Assembly (NCBI GenBank): GCA_029858465.1
Contig: JAOUEZ010000083.1
Location: 1 to 5,966 of the forward strand
From: Thermoplasmata archaeon
Lineage (GTDB): Archaea; Thermoplasmatota; Thermoplasmata; UBA10834; DTMW01
Direction: 5' to 3'
DNA: 5,966 nt
In this document: one piece after another, positions 1-3,554 of the stretch
Numbering within the stretch: the stretch's first letter is position 1
How the letters are laid out: the number at the start of each line of letters is the position of its first letter
Position numbers and translations under genes: made by a program
The notes under the pieces: model-generated
Database searches by the model: none
What the model saw: the letters and a program-made list of their open reading frames with translations, nothing else
What the model was told of the DNA's origin: nothing

Positions 1-805
1 CGTGGTAGGTCACCTTCGCATCGATTCGTTTCGGATCAAGTTTCTTTTCTCTAATCAGATTGGCAAGCAATTCAACCGAATGCGAGAATTTCGGTGAGCT
101 GTCGGATTCGCCATAATCCTGATTCATCGTCTTGTAACATCCAGAGCAAGACGTGACGACCTCATCGTAGGATGATAGCATCCCCAAGTTCTCCTTCCTG
201 AGCTCGTCGAAAAGCTGACGATCCCCAATCCTAAGAGCTGTCGAGCCGCAGCAGAGTTCATCCTTGCCCAATAGATCGAACTCCACCCCTGCCATATTCA
301 GCAGTCTTGCAGTTGCCGCGGGAACGGTCTGTATGGATGGGTCCAAAGAAAAAGTGCATCCTGCAAAATAGAGAAGTCCTTTTCCGGCATCTGTCTTGCT
401 CTTAGAACCAGCCTTGCGCGTCCATCTGTCTCTTGCTGATGCCGGCTGCATCCAAGGATTCCCGTAATTCCTCAAGCTGGCAAGGAGCTGTTCATGCTCA
501 GGCATCGGACCGATATCCCTAGATACAAGGAGTTCTCGGACATGCTCATAAATCTCGGCGTTCGGGATTCTCGCCGTACAGTTCTCCTCATCAAGCCTGC
601 ACAGGAGGCAAGAATATACTGCTCTTGCGAGCCGGGGGCTCGGCTCGATCAATGCGGACAGATATGCGCGAATTATCAGATTCCTGCCCCTTGCGGATAC
701 CTGCTCCTCGAGCATCACATTGTAAACAGGGCATCCATCCTTGCAGCAGCCGCACCTGCATCTGCTACATGCCTCGAGAGCATCGATGTATTTTTTGTCG
801 ATCAT
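1..805 (-). CDS. HdrD/GlcF-like (Fe-S)-binding oxidoreductase subunit, C-terminus cut by window edge
   Basis: This frame gives 268 residues with no stop and runs off the left edge. Residues 13-26 form a Cys-rich ferredoxin-type motif (C13, C16, C18, C20, C21, C25-Pro). Residues 66-77 form a second one, C66-x2-C69-x2-D72-x3-C76, where Asp occupies the usual third Cys position. A complete CCG domain follows: C150, then C185-C186-Gly, then C220-x2-C223. The window ends at Val-Thr-Tyr-His, where the second CCG domain of such proteins usually begins. Two ferredoxin motifs followed by CCG domains are typical of HdrD, GlpC, GlcF and LutA-type subunits, which carry electrons between a flavin dehydrogenase or cofactor disulfide and another carrier. 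The substrate cannot be told from this part. I chose the ATG at 805 because GGGTG lies 9 nt upstream and the protein begins just before the first cluster. The frame stays open upstream to ATGs at 853, 850 and 880. No membrane segment is seen, so it is probably cytoplasmic or membrane-peripheral. Confidence 0.88.
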   Translation of the reverse strand, partial: MIDKKYIDALEACSRCRCGCCKDGCPVYNVMLEEQVSARGRNLIIRAYLSALIEPSPRLARAVYSCLLCRLDEENCTARIPNAEIYEHVRELLVSRDIGPMPEHEQLLASLRNYGNPWMQPASARDRWTRKAGSKSKTDAGKGLLYFAGCTFSLDPSIQTVPAATARLLNMAGVEFDLLGKDELCCGSTALRIGDRQLFDELRKENLGMLSSYDEVVTSCSGCYKTMNQDYGESDSSPKFSHSVELLANLIREKKLDPKRIDAKVTYH

Positions 806-814
806 TCCCGTTTG

Positions 815-819
815 CACCC
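815..819 (-). promoter_or_regulatory. Ribosome binding site of the Fe-S protein gene
   Basis: The minus strand reads GGGTG, 9 nt before the ATG at 805. GGTG is part of the archaeal Shine-Dalgarno core complementary to the 16S rRNA 3' end. It favours the start at 805 over the in-frame ATGs at 850, 853 and 880, which have no comparable sequence in front of them. It is a short match and could be chance. Confidence 0.45.
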
Positions 820-876
820 AAATCCGGTTTGAAATGCTGTTGTCAATCATCATATAAGATAATGACTGAAGAACAA

Positions 877-1920
877 TCATGGTTTGCCTAATGAGACATG
901 GCTGTAATAATCATACACTTTTTTCGATATTTTCTCAATTATATCAGAAGCCTTTGTCTCGTCTCCATGGTTCAATTTCCTTGCAAGACATGCTATCACG
1001 AAATGTGATTTTGGATTCACATATACGATGCCCGCGTCGTTGCATGTGCCCGCAAGCCATCCCCCCTTGCCGGAAACAGGTATTTCGGCGGGAAGCAGGA
1101 AGGAGACCATGTTCTCATCCTGTCGAAGTAGCATGATCCCGAGCATTTTCTGGCAGAAATTCGGCGAGGCCACCTCTCCGAGGAATATCTTCTCCAACAG
1201 ACTGCCGATCTCCCTCGGCGATCCCTGGTTGTCCGCAACCTCGTCGAAGGACCTCTTCTGCTGGAACCTCTTCTCTCCCCTCCTTCCGTACATCGCCTCG
1301 TATCTTGTTCTGAACTCCTCGATGGGCAGGGTCCTTGAGTATTTCAAGTCGATAGCGGCCATTGACCGGCTCTTATCCATCTGCGACTTGTTCTTCCACG
1401 ACTGGACCAATTCAGACATGGTCATTCCCTCGAATTCCTGTCCAAGGAGCAAAGAGAGAAGATAATATTCCCTGTTCGGAATGTAGCAGTTCGTTCTTGT
1501 AAACCCGAGTTCTCGGAGCATCATGTTGACAGATTGGACACCAATTTTCTTCCATAGGATGTCCGTCGCCGTATTATCCGATACGGTCATCATGAGCACG
1601 AGGAGGTCCGTAACAGAAATTGTCAGCCCCGGGGACAGGAATTGGAGTATTCCTGAGCCAACGGATTTGACACCGTCCGTGAGTTCGATCTTATCGTCCA
1701 GAGATAGCCTTTGCTTTTCAACCTGCCTGAAAACCTCCACCATGATCGGTATTTGAAAGATCGAGCCTAAGGGGAATATTTTTTCCGCCTCGATCGATAT
1801 CTCTTCATGACGCTCGATATGCTTGATATATACCCCCATGCTACCGGGGACCTTTTTCATGAGACCTAGGACTTCCTGCTTCAATTCAGAAAGCTCGTCC
1901 TTGCTCTTTTTGGCGACCAT
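877..1920 (-). CDS. Class A beta-lactamase-like (Beta-lactamase2 family) protein with Gln in place of the SxxK lysine
   Basis: This 347-residue protein has the serine beta-lactamase/DD-peptidase fold. Phe-Pro-Leu-Gly-Ser-Ile-Phe-Gln (49-56) matches the active-site SxxK region, with nucleophile Ser53, but the conserved Lys is Gln56 (codon CAA, one base from AAA). Ser114-Asp115-Asn116 is an intact SDN motif inside a typical helix region (98-123). Gly284-Lys285-Gly286-Gly287 stands where KTG is expected and is followed by the family's Asn-Asp-Ala-Gly-Ile-Val (294-299). Asn231-Gln-Gly-Ser-Pro-Arg-Glu matches the N-x-(T/S)-P-R-(E/D) segment. A charged stretch at about 144-230 is longer than in short class A enzymes and may mark a subfamily. 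No signal peptide is seen, so it is probably cytoplasmic, unlike exported lactamases. It could be an esterase or amidase, a weak hydrolase, or a non-catalytic binder; antibiotic resistance should not be assumed. The ATG at 1920 is chosen for its strong ribosome binding site. A TTG at 1992 would add 24 residues that do not look like an export signal. The Fe-S gene follows on the same strand after 71 nt. Confidence 0.85.
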   Translation of the reverse strand: MVAKKSKDELSELKQEVLGLMKKVPGSMGVYIKHIERHEEISIEAEKIFPLGSIFQIPIMVEVFRQVEKQRLSLDDKIELTDGVKSVGSGILQFLSPGLTISVTDLLVLMMTVSDNTATDILWKKIGVQSVNMMLRELGFTRTNCYIPNREYYLLSLLLGQEFEGMTMSELVQSWKNKSQMDKSRSMAAIDLKYSRTLPIEEFRTRYEAMYGRRGEKRFQQKRSFDEVADNQGSPREIGSLLEKIFLGEVASPNFCQKMLGIMLLRQDENMVSFLLPAEIPVSGKGGWLAGTCNDAGIVYVNPKSHFVIACLARKLNHGDETKASDIIEKISKKVYDYYSHVSLGKP

Positions 1921-1924
1921 GCAA

Positions 1925-1932
1925 ATCACTCC
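1925..1932 (-). promoter_or_regulatory. Strong ribosome binding site of the beta-lactamase-like gene
   Basis: The minus strand reads GGAGTGAT, one base short of the full archaeal anti-Shine-Dalgarno complement GGAGGTGAT. GGAG ends 8 nt before the ATG at 1920. This decides the start in favour of 1920 over in-frame starts at 1962, 1944 and 1992 (TTG). Confidence 0.7.
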
Positions 1933-1937
1933 GCAAG

Positions 1938-1976
1938 GTATCATCTCAGTGAGATACGCCATGGAGACGATTCTCC
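1938..1976 (-). promoter_or_regulatory. Two small hairpins in the predicted leader of the beta-lactamase-like gene
   Basis: Two inverted repeats lie next to each other just before the ribosome binding site. One is GGAGA / TCTCC with a 4-nt loop (1963-1976). The other is ATCTC / GAGAT with a 3-nt loop (1943-1955), and flanking GTAT/ATAC can extend it to 1938-1957 across a 3-nt bulge. In an RNA starting near 2016 both would sit in the untranslated leader. GGAGA of the first hairpin is a possible decoy for the ribosome binding site. The stems are only 5 bp, so the pairing may be fortuitous. Confidence 0.3.
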
Positions 1977-2035
1977 AATGAGGAATAGGCAAAAGGGGTC
2001 TCCCTCGATTCCCTGCTGCCTATCATATCAGAACA

Positions 2036-2054
2036 GATTTATATGGAAGTTTCG
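2036..2054 (-). promoter_or_regulatory. Archaeal promoter (BRE + TATA) of the beta-lactamase-like gene
   Basis: Read on the minus strand, CGAAACTT (2054-2047) fits the archaeal BRE consensus cRnaAnt and is followed by CCATATAAATC (2046-2036) as TATA box. Transcription would begin about 25 nt downstream, near 2016. This leaves a leader of about 95 nt before the ATG at 1920. It probably also drives the downstream Fe-S gene. Confidence 0.55.
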
Positions 2055-2102
2055 ACGGATGACGATATATTGGTTGCAATCAAGCATCTTCTGAAAATCA
2101 TC

Positions 2103-2111
2103 ATATATAAG
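2103..2111 (+). promoter_or_regulatory. TATA box of the HAD hydrolase gene, leaderless spacing
   Basis: ATATATAAG is centred about 25 nt before the ATG at 2132, which is the usual archaeal distance from TATA centre to transcription start. The mRNA would therefore begin at or within a base or two of the start codon. TGAAAAT (2092-2098) upstream resembles a BRE but sits a few bases too far away. No Shine-Dalgarno sequence precedes the ATG, in keeping with a leaderless transcript. Confidence 0.6.
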
Positions 2112-2131
2112 TGGGCTTTTGAAGCTTATCG

Positions 2132-2812
2132 ATGAACGGCGAAGTAAAAGCTGTGATTTTCGACCTCGACGGCACTCTGATCATATCTACGGTGGATTTC
2201 CTGAAATTTCGAAAACGCCTCCTCGAATTTATCAAGGGTAAGGGGGCGAATATGAACGATTATGCCCTGCGCGAATTGACTGTAAGTATGATATCAAAAT
2301 TCGAATCTGAAATGAGGAATAAAGGAGTGCCAGAGGACACAATTCAATCCTATCTCGATGATATAGACGATTTCCTTAACGAGATCGAGATGGAGAACAT
2401 CGAGCAGACAAAGCCTGTCCCGGGAGCGAAAGAGATTCTATTGAACCTTCGCAAGAAAGGGATAAAAATAGGTATTCTCACCAGAGGCTGTCCCGCCTAT
2501 GCCGAGAAGGCGATTACTATTGCGGGGCTTTGGGGGCTTGCCGATGCGGTGGTATCGAGAGATAGGAAATCGGGAATTGCTCCTAAACCGAGTGCGGAGG
2601 CTGCGGAGTCGTTGCTCAAGAAGATGGAAGTAGACAGAGATCGCGCGGTGATGCTGGGCGATTATTCAATAGATTATATTTGCGCAAGAAATGCAGGAAT
2701 AAAATTCTACGGGATATCCTCAAGCGAGGAGTCGCTAAAGAACCTGAATGATTGCGGATGCGAAAATATTGTTGCAGATTTTGACGAGTTCAGAAAGCGG
2801 ATAGGCCTATGA
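2132..2812 (+). CDS. HAD-superfamily hydrolase (phosphoglycolate phosphatase-like)
   Basis: This complete 226-residue protein has all four HAD motifs. Motif I is Phe-Asp-Leu-Asp-Gly-Thr-Leu (10-16) with nucleophile Asp11 and acid/base Asp13. Motif II is Leu-Thr-Arg-Gly with Thr117. Motif III is Lys152 in Pro-Lys-Pro. Motif IV is Gly176-Asp177-x3-Asp181, which with Asp11 and Asp13 would bind Mg2+. Residues about 18-95 are a helical, acidic cap between motifs I and II (C1 type), as in phosphoglycolate phosphatases, PpaX and beta-phosphoglucomutases. The cap determines substrate, so the function is best left as phosphatase of a small phosphorylated metabolite. It is cytoplasmic and has no signal or membrane segment. 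It stands alone on the plus strand, divergent from the beta-lactamase-like gene and convergent with the DUF835 gene, so no operon partner hints at a substrate. The start at 2132 fits the TATA box spacing and places motif I at the usual distance from the N-terminus. Confidence 0.92.
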   Translation: MNGEVKAVIFDLDGTLIISTVDFLKFRKRLLEFIKGKGANMNDYALRELTVSMISKFESEMRNKGVPEDTIQSYLDDIDDFLNEIEMENIEQTKPVPGAKEILLNLRKKGIKIGILTRGCPAYAEKAITIAGLWGLADAVVSRDRKSGIAPKPSAEAAESLLKKMEVDRDRAVMLGDYSIDYICARNAGIKFYGISSSEESLKNLNDCGCENIVADFDEFRKRIGL

Positions 2813-2821
2813 GATCCAGCA

Positions 2822-3394
2822 TCAAACGCCAATATCCTCCTCTGATGAGATATGAATTAGGCGTTCTGAGGCCGTTTCTTCCCGAGAAGACGCGGTCATT
2901 ATCACCTGCAGATTTCTTTCCAGGAGCGCCCTTTCCTTCTCATTCAATGTCCTGGGGTCGATTGGAATTATCAGGACAGAGCTAGACATCACGCAGATGT
3001 CCCTCATCTGATGAACGAACTGCAGCATCCTCTCGTATGTATTGATCGATATGAGATATTCAAGCCCGTCCATCAATACGACGGCTTTCTTCCCCCATTG
3101 GTCGATGAATTTCCTTATCTCGTTCATCAACAGCCCTATCGCGGTCGGCTCGAGATTGTTCTCTCCAATTATCGTAGTGACCCATATGGTTCTGCGTGGA
3201 CGCAGTTGAGTGTTCTCGACCAATTTCGTTGGCGGGTCGCGTGAGACGATTAGAAGACTTGCGCCCTCAGCACTGAATTTCTCGCACATCTCTATGCAGT
3301 GTCTCGGTCTCTTCTCCTCGACAAGATATGCGCAGCCTTCAACAAGATCATCCGCATTCAAGATGTCTACGACTGAAGGATAGTCTTTCTGCAT
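2822..3394 (-). CDS. DUF835 domain protein
   Basis: This 190-residue protein consists almost wholly of a DUF835 domain, which is typical of Thermoplasmata and Thermococci and of unknown function. Typical landmarks are the start around Gly20-Cys-Ala-Tyr-Leu-Val-Glu-Glu (20-27), Ser51-Arg-Asp-Pro-Pro at the end of the second strand, Trp71, Leu81-Glu-Pro-Thr, and the core Val-Val-Leu-Met-Asp-Gly-Leu-Glu-Tyr-Leu-Ile (105-115). Ile143-Pro-Ile-Asp-Pro-Arg-Thr-Leu (143-150) and Leu157-Leu-Glu-Arg follow. The hydrophobic strand ending in Met-Asp-Gly resembles a Walker B strand of RecA/KaiC-like ATPases, but no Walker A loop is seen, so nucleotide binding is doubtful. DUF835 is often fused to sensor or membrane domains; here it is stand-alone and soluble, which suggests a signalling or adaptor part. 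The ATG at 3394 is chosen because an in-frame TTG at 3433 lies upstream of the predicted transcription start. GGATGGGATG just before the ATG is a weak ribosome binding site. Confidence 0.85.
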   Translation of the reverse strand: MQKDYPSVVDILNADDLVEGCAYLVEEKRPRHCIEMCEKFSAEGASLLIVSRDPPTKLVENTQLRPRRTIWVTTIIGENNLEPTAIGLLMNEIRKFIDQWGKKAVVLMDGLEYLISINTYERMLQFVHQMRDICVMSSSVLIIPIDPRTLNEKERALLERNLQVIMTASSREETASERLIHISSEEDIGV

Positions 3395-3433
3395 GACTGC
3401 ATCCCATCCTATCCGATTAAATTCAAAATGCAA

Positions 3434-3450
3434 CTATTTAACTTTAGTTC
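3434..3450 (-). promoter_or_regulatory. Probable promoter (TATA box) of the DUF835 gene
   Basis: Read on the minus strand, AGTTAAATAG (3443-3434) is a TATA-like element preceded by the purine-rich GAACTAA (3450-3444). Transcription would start near 3413, giving a leader of about 18 nt before the ATG at 3394. The surrounding 3435-3512 is strongly AT-rich, so the exact box is uncertain. Confidence 0.4.
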
Positions 3451-3495
3451 AAATGTCGATATTTCAGAAATGCAAATCGAAATTATTAAGAAATG

Positions 3496-3534
3496 AAAAA
3501 ATTAGAGTTTTCGCCGTGCGTTAGTACGCACGGC
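3496..3534 (-). terminator. Stem-loop and U-tract terminator of the PKD-domain gene
   Basis: GCCGTGCGT (3513-3521) and ACGCACGGC (3526-3534) form a perfect 9-bp stem with a 4-nt loop. In the minus-strand direction the stem starts 20 nt after the stop codon of the PKD-domain gene. It is followed within about 10 nt by TTTTTT (3501-3496) and further U-rich sequence. Archaeal termination mainly needs the U-tract; the stem may also protect the mRNA 3' end. On the plus strand no T-run follows the stem, so it serves the minus strand. Confidence 0.7.
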
Positions 3535-3554
3535 CTTCAGGTTTGTTCTATTGC

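Noticed and set aside
628..647. Inverted repeat CGAGCCG / CGGCTCG with 6-nt loop
   Set aside because: It lies inside the Fe-S coding sequence in a GC-rich Pro/Ser/Arg stretch and has no U-tract; probably chance.
494..891. Plus-strand open frames of 112 and 88 residues
   Set aside because: They lie antisense to the Fe-S gene, whose minus-strand frame shows clear cluster and CCG motifs. The plus-strand translations show no domain and have no promoter or ribosome binding site.
1028..1756. Plus-strand open frames of 145 and 77 residues
   Set aside because: They are antisense to the lactamase-like gene and their low-complexity, Ser/Arg/Pro-rich translations look like shadows.
877..1920. Antibiotic-resistance beta-lactamase
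   Set aside because: The SxxK lysine and a clear Glu166 loop are missing, there is no export signal, and the context is archaeal. Fold similarity alone does not support resistance.
1921..1992. TTG at 1992 as start of the lactamase-like gene (371 residues)
   Set aside because: The 24 extra residues do not resemble the family or a signal peptide, and the ATG at 1920 has a far better ribosome binding site. It cannot be fully excluded, since GGGAG precedes the TTG.
3395..3433. TTG at 3433 as start of the DUF835 protein (203 residues)
   Set aside because: It lies next to the TATA-like element and upstream of the predicted transcription start. The ATG at 3394 keeps the whole domain.
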